Positions 1 to 7,858 of a stretch of DNA of 11,475 nt are shown here, in pieces (the first letter of the stretch is position 1; every line of letters begins with the position of its first letter). The stretch lies in contig CAYIJG010000031.1 of the NCBI GenBank assembly GCA_964363685.1, forward strand, positions 1-11,475, read 5' to 3'. The DNA is from XYD2-FULL-39-9 sp964363685. Its GTDB lineage: Bacteria > Patescibacteriota > Patescibacteriia > Magasanikbacterales > GWA2-37-8. A program made the position numbers and the translations under genes. The notes under the pieces are model-generated. The model saw nothing but the letters and a program-made list of their open reading frames with translations, made no database searches and had not been told where the DNA came from.

Positions 1-46
1 ACACACACTAAGACAGGAACTGCGATTCGGCTTCTTCTGTTTTCTT

Positions 47-487
47 TCAAGAACTTTTTTGTCGGCTATTTTTTTCTCCAACTTCCATTCCTGGCATAGT
101 GACTTTACCATAAAGCATAGCTCCAGATTCTATTTTTAAATTCTGAGCATCAATATCACCATTTACTTTTGCAGTAGCCGTTAAATCTAAAGATCCTTTT
201 ATTTTCATATTGCCTTTTACTTCGCCAGAGACAGTAGCACTCCCAGCGCGAACATTGGCAATAATTTTAGCGCCACGTTCAACTGTCAGATGCTTGCTGG
301 TAAAGACGCTTCCAGACACAGTTCCTTTGACTACGATATTTCCTTCTGAAGCAAAATCCCCTTCTACATTGACCGAAGGGCCAACCACTGTTTCTACTTC
401 ATCCTGCATGCCCTGCTGAGGCGGTTCTTCAATTTCAACTTCATTAATTTCTTCGATAATTTTTGGCTGCTGTCTTTGAAATATCAT
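47..487 (-). CDS. Bactofilin family cytoskeletal protein
   Basis: A 146-residue protein with the bactofilin (DUF583) pattern. Residues about 34-132 are a run of short beta strands with regularly spaced Gly and Val, typical of the right-handed beta-helix that polymerises into filaments without nucleotide (GDFASEGNIVVKGTVSGSV, then further turns such as GEVKGNMKIKGSL and AKVNGDIDAQNLKIESGAMLYGKV). The first 33 residues are acidic and Pro/Gln-rich, and the last 12 are polar; both fit the disordered tails usual in this family. Bactofilins act at the inner face of the membrane in cell shape, wall synthesis or polar organisation. The length is normal. The start at 487 is the only ATG before the conserved core and lies just below a clear promoter; no SD sequence is visible. 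The gene follows argS in the same orientation after 71 bases but has its own promoter. Stop is TGA. Confidence 0.9.
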   Translation of the reverse strand: MIFQRQQPKIIEEINEVEIEEPPQQGMQDEVETVVGPSVNVEGDFASEGNIVVKGTVSGSVFTSKHLTVERGAKIIANVRAGSATVSGEVKGNMKIKGSLDLTATAKVNGDIDAQNLKIESGAMLYGKVTMPGMEVGEKNSRQKSS

Positions 488-524
488 ATGTTTGATAAAA
501 AAGTTAGATTATTTGAAGAACTTT

Positions 525-553
525 ATTATACCACATGTTTTAGAGGAATCCAA
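525..553 (-). promoter_or_regulatory. Sigma-70-type promoter of the bactofilin gene
   Basis: On the minus strand a perfect TATAAT (525-530) is preceded by TGG, forming an extended -10 element. Seventeen bases upstream is a weak -35, TTGGAT (548-553). It lies in the 71-base gap between the argS stop and the bactofilin start and would give a leader of about 30 bases. Confidence 0.7.
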
Positions 554-558
554 AAATT

Positions 559-2259
559 TTACATCTCCTCAACCGTATCAATAGTAAGAAGCCCCAAAGC
601 GCTTTCTAAAACATTTTTTGTGGCCATAGACAATGATAGTCGAGCAAACATCAGATCTTTGGTTTCCGCTTTTAGGATACTACAATTATTATAAAAATTA
701 TTAAATGCTTGCGCCAGATCAAAACAATATCGAGTAATAACCGATGGGTTATATTCTGCCAAGGCTTTTTTTACTACCTCCTCATACTTCCCCAACCATA
801 AAACCAACTGTTTTTCTTCCGACTTATCCAGTAATTCAAATTTGTGATTTGCTATTTTTGATTTACTGTTTGCTTTACTGAGCATGCTATTTATTCGCGC
901 CACCACATACAAAATATACGGACCAGTAAAGCCTTCAAAGGAAAGAGCTTCCTCTTTGTTAAAGACAATTACCTTATCAATTGGATGTTTAAGTATATCA
1001 AATTTTATCGCTGCCAAGGCAATCTTTCGAGCTACATCTTTAATGTTCTTTTCTTTCCAATCAGAGTGGCGCTCTTTTGTCTCTCGAACAACACTTGACT
1101 CTACATCCGCCAATAAGTCATTAAACAAAACAACATTCCCTTTTCTGCTTGCCATCGCGCCTTCAGGAAGCGTCACAAAATCATAACCTAAAAAAGCAAC
1201 ATCTTTCTTCCAGCCCATTAACTCTAAGGTTTTAAATAATTGCATGAAATAATGACGCTGGCGATTATCTATGACATAAATACTTTTATCAATTCTGAAT
1301 TTTTTAAATTTAAGAGCTGCTAAGGCTAAATCTTTTGTGGCATATAGCGAACTACCATCAGATTTTAGAATCAAAAAAATATCTAAACCAAATGAATTTA
1401 AATCAACAATGACTGCGCCACCTTCACCGCGCTGGGCAATACCGTGCTTGAGTAAATAAGCAACCATTTCTTTCCCTGGTTTCTCTACTTCACTTTCAAA
1501 AAACCATTCATCAAAATCAACTCCTAGTTGTTTATAGATTCCCTTAAATTCTTGCATGCTCCACTTTTTGGTTTTTTTCCAAAGCCCAAGCCAATACTTA
1601 TCACCGCTTTCTAACTTTCGTTGCACCTCTGCGACGGATTCTTTTAAGTCAGGCTCTGCCTCAATTTTTTGCGACGCTTCAGCATACATTTGACCTAGCC
1701 ACTTGCCCGGATTTGATACTTTGCGTAAATCATCTTTTTTATATGTTTCAATATACCATAAGCACTTGGCAACATGCGCCCCAATATCACCAATATAATT
1801 AGCTCCAATGGTTTTATAACCACTGTGTTTGAAAATATTTACTATCGATGAACCAATACAAACATTCCGTAAATGACCAATGTGAAACTCTTTATGTGTA
1901 TTAGGTTGTGAGTATTCTACCATTACTCGTTCTTTTTTCTTAGCTTGCACGCCGTATTTTTTTCCTTTTTTTAAAATTTCTTTTATGACAATATCTGCCA
2001 CTTTGCCGGAGTTAAAATAAAAATTGACATAGGGACCCATGACGACGACTTTGGTGAGTAGGGCGTGAGGAGTAAGGAGTAGTTGTGATTGGATTTTTTT
2101 TGCCGCTTCTACCGGATTCATCTGCCAAACTTTTGCCACGCCAAAACAAGCAAAGGCAAAATCACCCATCTCCGGATTTGGCGGGGATGTCAATTCTATC
2201 TCACCCTCCACTCCGGCTTGGTTTAATATTTTTTTTATTTCACTCAAAATTTTTTCCAT
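559..2259 (-). CDS. argS: Arginine--tRNA ligase
   Basis: Class I aminoacyl-tRNA synthetase that charges tRNA-Arg in the cytoplasm. At 566 residues it has the usual length. The N-terminal Add1-like tRNA-recognition domain occupies residues 1-110. It is followed by SQPNTHKEFHIGHLRN with the HIGH signature at 126-129. The second signature is the degenerate form typical of ArgRS, MASRKGNVV (about 369-377), in place of KMSKS. The C-terminal helical DALR anticodon-binding domain starts near GFTGPYILYVVARINSML (about 443-460) and ends with the terminal Met common in ArgRS. A short Lys/Ser-rich stretch at 461-480 looks like a linker insertion. The start codon lies one base after the tyrS stop (TAG-T-ATG), so translation is probably coupled to tyrS; there is no SD sequence of its own. 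Confidence 0.97.
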   Translation of the reverse strand: MEKILSEIKKILNQAGVEGEIELTSPPNPEMGDFAFACFGVAKVWQMNPVEAAKKIQSQLLLTPHALLTKVVVMGPYVNFYFNSGKVADIVIKEILKKGKKYGVQAKKKERVMVEYSQPNTHKEFHIGHLRNVCIGSSIVNIFKHSGYKTIGANYIGDIGAHVAKCLWYIETYKKDDLRKVSNPGKWLGQMYAEASQKIEAEPDLKESVAEVQRKLESGDKYWLGLWKKTKKWSMQEFKGIYKQLGVDFDEWFFESEVEKPGKEMVAYLLKHGIAQRGEGGAVIVDLNSFGLDIFLILKSDGSSLYATKDLALAALKFKKFRIDKSIYVIDNRQRHYFMQLFKTLELMGWKKDVAFLGYDFVTLPEGAMASRKGNVVLFNDLLADVESSVVRETKERHSDWKEKNIKDVARKIALAAIKFDILKHPIDKVIVFNKEEALSFEGFTGPYILYVVARINSMLSKANSKSKIANHKFELLDKSEEKQLVLWLGKYEEVVKKALAEYNPSVITRYCFDLAQAFNNFYNNCSILKAETKDLMFARLSLSMATKNVLESALGLLTIDTVEEM

Positions 2260-2260
2260 A

Positions 2261-3445
2261 CTAAATAATCTTCACAAAAAACCTACTTCCTTTTTGCACT
2301 ACATCCCCTGATTTTACTTGTGTCTCAAAACTTTCTACTTTTTTATCATTTATTTTTACTCCGCCCTGAGCAATCACTTGCCTGGCTTCGGATTTGCTTT
2401 TACAAATCTTTGCTTCTACCAAGACGGTAATAATATCTAACGCGCTTGGTTTGAGTTCGGGAATATCTTGCGGCTTTGATTTCTCTTGAAAGACCTTATG
2501 GAAATGAGCTTCAGCAACTTTCGCTGATTTCTCTCCTAAGAAAGTTTTCACAATTTCATAAGCCAATTTTAATTTTAAATCTCTTGGATTTTGTATTTCT
2601 ACTTGCATTTTTTTAATCTCTGGCACGGGCAAGGTCGTACACAATTCAAAGCCACTTCCAATCATTCCGTCTGTCCAGCTCATCACTTTACCAAACATAT
2701 CTTCTGGCGCATCAGAAAAGGCCACCATATTACCTTCGGTCTTGCCCATTTTTTTGCCACTAGAATCAACAAGCAACTTGCCTGTCAAAACAAACTTTTC
2801 TTTATTCTTTAAATCTTTCATGAGCGTTCGTCCGGCTAACATATTGAATGTCTGATCATTACCGCCCACTTCTCCGTCTACATCCATAGCCACACTGTCG
2901 TAGCCTTGCATAAGTGGATATAAAAACTCGTGCAAATAAATTGGTTTTTCTTCCTTGATTCGATTGGCAAACATATCCCGCTCCATCATTCTCTGCACGG
3001 TAAAATGGGAAGATAGTTCTACCACATCGGCAAAACTCATTTTCGCCAGCCACTTACTATTAAATTTTACCTGCACGGGATTCTTGCCTGTAAAACTCAA
3101 AATCGCACCAGCTTGTTTTTTATAATTCTTACAGTTTTCCAAAACCTGCTTGCGAGTTAATTTTTGTCTAGCAGAAGTTTTGTCAGTCGGATCACCAATC
3201 ATGCCAGTAAAATCACCAATTAGCATAATGACTTTGTGCCCCAATTCCTGAAACTGACGAAGTTTGAGCATGGTAATACCATGACCGATATGCAATGTGG
3301 GCGCGGTCGGATCATAGCCAGTATAGAGCGTGAGCTGTTTGCCGGATTTGAGTTGCGCTTCCAAAAATTCTTTTTTAGGGTAAATATTTTCTACACCTCT
3401 TTCTAAAAGCTGGGCTATTTTTTGTGGGTCGGTGTTTATTTTCAT
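2261..3445 (-). CDS. tyrS: Tyrosine--tRNA ligase
   Basis: Class I synthetase that charges tRNA-Tyr. At 394 residues it resembles the shorter TyrZ-type bacterial enzymes (the subtype call is from memory of family motifs). Visible signatures: YTGYDPTAPTLHIGH with HIGH at 52-55; tyrosine-pocket residues in FLYPLMQGYDS (Tyr176, Gln180, Asp183); GGNDQTFNM at 194-202; the KMSKS equivalent KKMGKTEGN around 231-239; and a C-terminal S4 RNA-binding domain at about 335-394 (SEARQVIAQGGVKINDKKV). The start at 3445 gives the normal N-terminus. It lies 18 bases after the stop of the sigma-like gene, in a short AT-rich gap without an SD sequence. It overlaps neither neighbour and is followed at once by argS. 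Confidence 0.97.
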   Translation of the reverse strand: MKINTDPQKIAQLLERGVENIYPKKEFLEAQLKSGKQLTLYTGYDPTAPTLHIGHGITMLKLRQFQELGHKVIMLIGDFTGMIGDPTDKTSARQKLTRKQVLENCKNYKKQAGAILSFTGKNPVQVKFNSKWLAKMSFADVVELSSHFTVQRMMERDMFANRIKEEKPIYLHEFLYPLMQGYDSVAMDVDGEVGGNDQTFNMLAGRTLMKDLKNKEKFVLTGKLLVDSSGKKMGKTEGNMVAFSDAPEDMFGKVMSWTDGMIGSGFELCTTLPVPEIKKMQVEIQNPRDLKLKLAYEIVKTFLGEKSAKVAEAHFHKVFQEKSKPQDIPELKPSALDIITVLVEAKICKSKSEARQVIAQGGVKINDKKVESFETQVKSGDVVQKGSRFFVKII

Positions 3446-3463
3446 AAATTTTGCTATACTATT

Positions 3464-4417
3464 TTATTTTCTTAAGATCCCTCTGGCTTTTTCTATTTTT
3501 AATCTCACGTTTGCTCCTGACATACCAAATCGAGCACCTATTTCCTTCGTGGTTAACTCGCTACCATCATATTCAGAAATAGCGGCATCGACTTCTGATA
3601 TATATTTTTTACTATGCCTATCGAGAGTGTTATTTCTTATTGATATATCAAAACGTTCTTTCCATAATCTTAGAGTATCCTTTCCAAGGCCATAATTTAA
3701 TATTAAAAATAAACTCAAAAATGGCTCTGTTTCCAAATATATCCTATTCAACAAATTCTCCCCGGTAAACTCACCGACCTCTGCCCGATATACCACGTTA
3801 TTTTCTTCTGTTGAATCGACTATAACATCTTTTGGGTCTTCCCATTCTCCATCTTTTCCTATTCTAGGATGGTCCATGCTAATTTCATTACCCAATCTCA
3901 TAGCTGTCAAAGCTGGCCTAATAAATATCTTAACTAAATTAGATCCCAATCCTATCTCTTTATGAAAAAAAAATGTTAAAAAATTTGCCCCATCTTCTCC
4001 TGCAGCCTCTCTAACATCCTTTGTTTGCCATTTATCTACGAATCTTATCATAACTTGGACAGCTTCACTATAAATATCATCGACCTCAATTCCCCGTCTT
4101 GATAACATTTTCTCGTATTTAGCAAAAAAGCGACCCACTTCTGCCTTTAAACGAGGGTGGATACTAAGCAATAGTCGTTCTAACAATCTTTCTTCCTGTT
4201 TGAGAAGTCTCTTTTCTTCTTCCTCACCGCCACTTTTTTCCTTACTATCTCCCATGTCTTTTATTTTAACTACCAATTTTTCTTTACTGTCTTTTATATT
4301 TTTTATTTCAATTACTAACTTATCAATACTTACAGGATTTTGCTCAACCATAGCCTGGTCATGTCTTCTGCTTACCTGTCTTAGCGTATCCTGACCACCC
4401 TCAATAGATCTAAGCAT
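3464..4417 (-). CDS. Divergent sigma-70-like protein
   Basis: A 317-residue protein that I read as a distant member of the sigma-70 family. EVDDIYSEAVQVMIRFVDKW (about 111-130) matches the region 2 pattern. NFLTFFFHKEIG...LTAMRLGNEISMDHP (145-183) corresponds to the end of region 2.4 and the SLD-type linker. DPKDVIVDSTEEN is like the acidic linker that follows. FLSLFLILNYGLGKD (about 233-247) and SELTTKEIGARFGMSGANVRLKIEKARGILRK (286-317) correspond to region 4, the helix-turn-helix that reads the -35 element. The first 90 residues are highly charged, contain a 14-residue tandem repeat and probably form a coiled coil; this is not typical of sigma factors. The gene starts one base after the valS stop (TAG-T-ATG) and precedes tyrS by 18 bases, so it sits inside a synthetase operon. 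It could be an alternative sigma factor or a sigma-derived DNA-binding regulator; the promoter it would read is unknown. Confidence 0.7.
   Translation of the reverse strand: MLRSIEGGQDTLRQVSRRHDQAMVEQNPVSIDKLVIEIKNIKDSKEKLVVKIKDMGDSKEKSGGEEEEKRLLKQEERLLERLLLSIHPRLKAEVGRFFAKYEKMLSRRGIEVDDIYSEAVQVMIRFVDKWQTKDVREAAGEDGANFLTFFFHKEIGLGSNLVKIFIRPALTAMRLGNEISMDHPRIGKDGEWEDPKDVIVDSTEENNVVYRAEVGEFTGENLLNRIYLETEPFLSLFLILNYGLGKDTLRLWKERFDISIRNNTLDRHSKKYISEVDAAISEYDGSELTTKEIGARFGMSGANVRLKIEKARGILRK
4238..4321 (-). repeat. Two-copy 42-bp in-frame tandem repeat in the sigma-like gene
   Basis: Codons 33-46 encode KLVIEIKNIKDSKE and codons 47-60 encode KLVVKIKDMGDSKE. The copies (4280-4321 and 4238-4279) are clearly related but have diverged. 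The duplication lies in the charged N-terminal extension and lengthens a probable coiled coil. Confidence 0.75.
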
Positions 4418-4418
4418 A

Positions 4419-7400
4419 CTATTGAATTAAAATATTTAATTGTTCCTCTAATTTCTCCAACTTCCCCTGTGCCTCACTCAACTTTGCCTTTTCTTTTTCC
4501 ACTACTGCCGGAGGAGCATTACTGACAAATTCTTGATTAGATAATTTATTTTCCAAACCTGAAACATATTTTTTAATTTCAGCTATTTCTTTTTCTAATC
4601 TTGGTTTTTCTTTTTCATTATCTACTGCTCCGGCCATATCTATATATACTTCTACACCATTACTCACAAAAGCTAACGCCCAACTTGTTTCTTTTTCAAA
4701 ATTTTCTTCTATTTGTAAATTATCTATACCTGTCCTAGATTGCTTGATAATCTCCGAGTTAGCGCGTAATAAAACTAGATTACCGCTATTAGCCTTAATA
4801 AATACATTAATCTTTTTAGATGGCTCTATATTTTTTTCTGCACGTAATGAGCGAATTCCCGAGTTAACACTTAAAATAAAAGAAACTAAATCATTTATAA
4901 CCATTACTGATTCGTTGAAATTATATTCAGGATATTTTTCTGTCATCAATAATGAGTGCCCCTTATAAACTTCTTGCCAAATTGCTTCTGTGACAAAAGG
5001 CATAAATGGATGCCATAACTTTACTAGTGCATTAAAAATATAATTTAAAATTTCTGATTTTCCTCCTTCAATTTTTGCAACTTCCAAATAACAATCAGCT
5101 AGTGCTCCCCAACTAAATTCTCTAAGCTTCTCACCAGCCATAGAAAAATTATTCCCTTTAATCAATTCACTAGTTTCAACTGCAGTATTGTTCAATAAAC
5201 CTAAAACCCACTCATCAAACAAAGTTTTTGCTTCTGGTTCTTTAATATCCATTTTAGGCTCGGGAATATTCAAAAGTATAAACCTAGAAATATTCCAAAG
5301 CTTGTTGGTAAAATTTCTAAAGCCCGCAATTTTTTCTTCGGATAATTTCATATCATTGCCCGGTGTATTGCCCAAAAGCAGTGATAAACGCGTGGCATCA
5401 GTGCCGTACTTGGCAATCATATCAAGCGGGTTGATAATATTATCGAGCGACTTACTCATCTTTCTCCCCTGCTCATCACGAACTAGTCCATGTAAATACA
5501 CTGTCTTGAAAGGCACTTCGCCCAAAGTGTATGTAGTCATTAGTATCATTCTCGCTACCCAGAAAAACAAAATATCATAGCCAGTTTCCAGCACAGAAGT
5601 TGGGTGGTAATTTTTAAAATCCTGAGACTTTTCATCTGGCCAGCCAAGCGTAGAAAAAGTCCACAGCCCCGAAGAAAACCAGGTGTCTAATGTATCTGAG
5701 TCCTGCTCAAAGAAATGCCCACCACAATCCTCACATGACTCCTCTAAAATATCCAGTTGTAGCGCCTGCGCATTTGAAATCAAAGGTATGGTAGAAAGAC
5801 TATCGGGATCCACATTTTTAATTCTCCGCAAAAAAGTGCGTAAAATAGAGCCATGAGTGACCACGAGAATATTTTTATGCCGATGTTTGACCAAGTGTTC
5901 AGAAACAGCCGTCCAAATACGCTCTTCAGCCGCTTGATACGATTCGTTCTCCGCCGACGTTCCATTATACTGAAATAAATCAGGATACGCCGCCAACGCC
6001 GCTTCCCGATCCATACCTTCAGCCTGGCCATAATGCCGTTCACGGAATCGCACATCAATTACTACTTCAGCGCCTGTGGCCTCTGCCAGTATCTCGGCAG
6101 TCTCACGAGCACGCAATAAATCAGAAGTAAAAATAACATCAATGGGTTGATTTACAAACATTTTCGTTGCCTCACGCGCCTGCTCGCGTCCCTTTTCATT
6201 AAGCGGAATATCAGCCTGGCCTTGCATTTTTTTCTCTTTATTCCAATCTGTCTCGCCATGCCGCACAAAAAACCATTTGCCCTTAGGCTTTTCAGCAACT
6301 CTTGGCATACCACAGGCCATGCAGTACCAAACCGGAATCCGATGCCCATACCAAATTTGGCGACTAATACACCAATCTCGCAAATTATCTATCCAGTTGA
6401 AATAAGTTTTTTCAAAACGGTCAGGAATTATTTCTACCTTCTTGCTTTTTACCACGTCTTGCATCAATTCTTTAAGAGTTTTACCATCTCGTTCTTTTAT
6501 TGTTTTATTTACATCAATAAACCATTGTAGTTTTGGTAAAGGTTCAACAACATCGCCGAAACGATCCGAGGTTCCGACATTTTGCGTTATGTCTTCTTCT
6601 TTTTCTAATAAATTATTATTTCTTAGATATTCAACAAACTTTGCTCTAGCTTCTAACACAGTAAGCCCAGCGTAATCTTTACCAGCAGCGTTTGTCATCT
6701 TTCCATCTTCGCCAATTACTTGAATCAAACCAACATCATTTCCTGTGGCTTTTTGTTTTTGATACATCTCAAAGTCGATTGGGCTATGGGCTGGCGTAAC
6801 TCCCAACGCACCTGTACCGAATTCCGATTCAACACTATCCTCACCAATAATTTTTATTTTCAACGGTTCGGCTGCGCCCACATCTACAATAAACTCTTTG
6901 CCGATATATTTTTTATATCTTTTATCTTTTGGGTTTACCGCCACGGCGGTATCTCCCAATTTTGTTTCCGGCCTGGTGGTGGCAATAGTAATTGGAAAAT
7001 CTTTGGAATATTTAAAATAATATAACTTGGCTGGTCGCTCTATATGCACCAGCTCATCATCGCTACAAGTTGATTGGCCTTTGACTGACCAATTGATTAC
7101 GCGATACCCACGATAAATAAGACCGTCATCATACATTTTTTTAAACACGGTCCGTACTGCCAAATTTCTTTTTTCATCCAAAGTATAGGCTTCCCGGCTC
7201 CAATCCAAAGAGGCACCCATTTTTTTACACTGGTTTACAATCGTGTCATGGCTTTCCTGCGCAAACTTTTCTACTCGTTTGAGAAATTCGGCTCGGCCCA
7301 AATCATATTTACTTTTGCCTTCTGCTTCCATGACTAGTTTTTCTACCTTAGACTGCGTGGCAATCGCCGCATGGTCAGTGCCAGGCACCCAGAGTGTCTT

Positions 7401-7643
7401 ATCGCCTTTCATACGATGATAGCGCACCATCACGTCTTCAATAGCAAGCATGGCCGCATGACCCATGTGCAAGGTACCAGTGACATTTGGCGGAGGCAAA
7501 ACAATAGAAAAAGGTTCGGCATCACTTTTGGTAAAACCTTTGGCAACACAAACATCAGGGTTAAAAAGCCCTGATTCTTCCCATTTTTTGTAGATTTCAT
7601 CTTCGTAATTGTGCGGTTCGTAAACCTTTGGCAGTTCGTGCAT
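4419..7643 (-). CDS. valS: Valine--tRNA ligase with an inserted histidine phosphatase domain
   Basis: Class I synthetase that charges tRNA-Val and edits mischarged threonine. Taken from the ATG at 7643 it has 1074 residues, well above the usual 880-950. Signatures: PPPNVTGTLHMGH with HIGH equivalent HMGH at 59-62; the editing domain with TTRPETKLGDTAVAV (222-236); WYGHRIPVWYC (431-441); DTWFSSGLWTFSTLGWP (653-669); KMSKS at 728-732 (GRKMSKSLDNIINPLDMI); an anticodon-binding helical domain; and a C-terminal coiled-coil arm (about 1008-1074) ending in KLEKLEEQLNI. The excess length is a histidine phosphatase domain at about 456-635, between CMAC (441-444) and CEDC (637-640). An in-frame upstream start exists at 7733 but would add 30 hydrophobic residues overlapping the promoter, so 7643 is preferred: MHELPKVYEP is the normal ValRS beginning. 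No SD sequence. First gene of the synthetase operon. Confidence 0.96.
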   Translation of the reverse strand: MHELPKVYEPHNYEDEIYKKWEESGLFNPDVCVAKGFTKSDAEPFSIVLPPPNVTGTLHMGHAAMLAIEDVMVRYHRMKGDKTLWVPGTDHAAIATQSKVEKLVMEAEGKSKYDLGRAEFLKRVEKFAQESHDTIVNQCKKMGASLDWSREAYTLDEKRNLAVRTVFKKMYDDGLIYRGYRVINWSVKGQSTCSDDELVHIERPAKLYYFKYSKDFPITIATTRPETKLGDTAVAVNPKDKRYKKYIGKEFIVDVGAAEPLKIKIIGEDSVESEFGTGALGVTPAHSPIDFEMYQKQKATGNDVGLIQVIGEDGKMTNAAGKDYAGLTVLEARAKFVEYLRNNNLLEKEEDITQNVGTSDRFGDVVEPLPKLQWFIDVNKTIKERDGKTLKELMQDVVKSKKVEIIPDRFEKTYFNWIDNLRDWCISRQIWYGHRIPVWYCMACGMPRVAEKPKGKWFFVRHGETDWNKEKKMQGQADIPLNEKGREQAREATKMFVNQPIDVIFTSDLLRARETAEILAEATGAEVVIDVRFRERHYGQAEGMDREAALAAYPDLFQYNGTSAENESYQAAEERIWTAVSEHLVKHRHKNILVVTHGSILRTFLRRIKNVDPDSLSTIPLISNAQALQLDILEESCEDCGGHFFEQDSDTLDTWFSSGLWTFSTLGWPDEKSQDFKNYHPTSVLETGYDILFFWVARMILMTTYTLGEVPFKTVYLHGLVRDEQGRKMSKSLDNIINPLDMIAKYGTDATRLSLLLGNTPGNDMKLSEEKIAGFRNFTNKLWNISRFILLNIPEPKMDIKEPEAKTLFDEWVLGLLNNTAVETSELIKGNNFSMAGEKLREFSWGALADCYLEVAKIEGGKSEILNYIFNALVKLWHPFMPFVTEAIWQEVYKGHSLLMTEKYPEYNFNESVMVINDLVSFILSVNSGIRSLRAEKNIEPSKKINVFIKANSGNLVLLRANSEIIKQSRTGIDNLQIEENFEKETSWALAFVSNGVEVYIDMAGAVDNEKEKPRLEKEIAEIKKYVSGLENKLSNQEFVSNAPPAVVEKEKAKLSEAQGKLEKLEEQLNILIQ
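5739..6278 (-). other. Histidine phosphatase (RHG) domain inserted in ValRS
   Basis: Codons about 456-635 of valS encode a complete member of the phosphoglycerate-mutase-like histidine phosphatase superfamily. FFVRHGETDWN carries the phospho-accepting His462 with Arg461; SDLLRARETAEI carries the phosphate-binding Arg511; RFRERHYGQAEG carries the likely proton donor Glu535; and VVTHGSILR carries the second histidine, His597. All four positions are intact, so the domain is probably catalytic. Sequence resembles the CobC/GpmB-like branch acting on small phosphorylated molecules; the substrate cannot be read from the sequence. The ValRS frame resumes cleanly on both sides. The DNA here looks somewhat GC-richer (around half G+C by eye) than the rest of valS. 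Confidence 0.92.
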
Positions 7644-7665
7644 AGAATTCAATAGATTCAAATAA

Positions 7666-7694
7666 ATAATAACAGAAAAGGAGAAGATTGACAA
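7666..7694 (-). promoter_or_regulatory. Sigma-70-type promoter of the valS operon
   Basis: On the minus strand TTGTCA (7689-7694) and TATTAT (7666-7671) are separated by exactly 17 bases; each matches five of six consensus positions. Transcription would start near 7659, giving a leader of about 16 bases before the valS ATG at 7643. No T-box or other long leader structure can fit, so valS is probably not controlled by a leader riboswitch. Confidence 0.75.
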
Positions 7695-7858
7695 ATGCGG
7701 TATAAAGTGATAAAGTCTTGAATTAACTAACAAATTTTACTGTTTTTAATTATCGTCTTTATGCTTATTGCATATAGGCGATTGAGAAAGTGGTAACAAG
7801 CTTAATTAAATAAGCGAACTGCCCATTTCAAAAGAGCGTTGTTAAAATATACGGGGAA
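7695..7858 (+). other. AT-rich intergenic stretch upstream of GC-rich insert 1
   Basis: This stretch lies between the valS promoter and the hairpin that opens insert 1. I see no coding sequence or RNA gene. A candidate plus-strand promoter for insert 1, TTGAGA followed after 18 bases by TTAAAT (about 7782-7811), matches only four of six positions in each box and is not convincing. The only other feature is one arm (7834-7842) of a short inverted repeat described separately. Confidence 0.5.
7834..7842 (+). repeat. Left arm of a short inverted repeat flanking insert 1
   Basis: GAGCGTTGT here is the exact reverse complement of ACAACGCTC at 8322-8330. With a one-base gap the match extends to about 11 bases (adjacent TAA). 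The pair brackets the hairpin and GC-rich gene of insert 1. A 9-base match between two short flanks could arise by chance, so its role as an element end is tentative. Confidence 0.35.

Noticed and set aside
5739..6278. Functional link between the RHG phosphatase in ValRS and the nearby gpmI
   Set aside because: RHG proteins are often named phosphoglycerate mutase, but gpmI belongs to the unrelated alkaline-phosphatase-like superfamily; proximity and shared name give no evidence of a link.
7644..7733. In-frame N-terminal extension of ValRS starting at 7733
   Set aside because: It adds 30 hydrophobic residues foreign to ValRS and overlaps the near-consensus promoter at 7666-7694; MHELPKVYEP at 7643 is the usual start.
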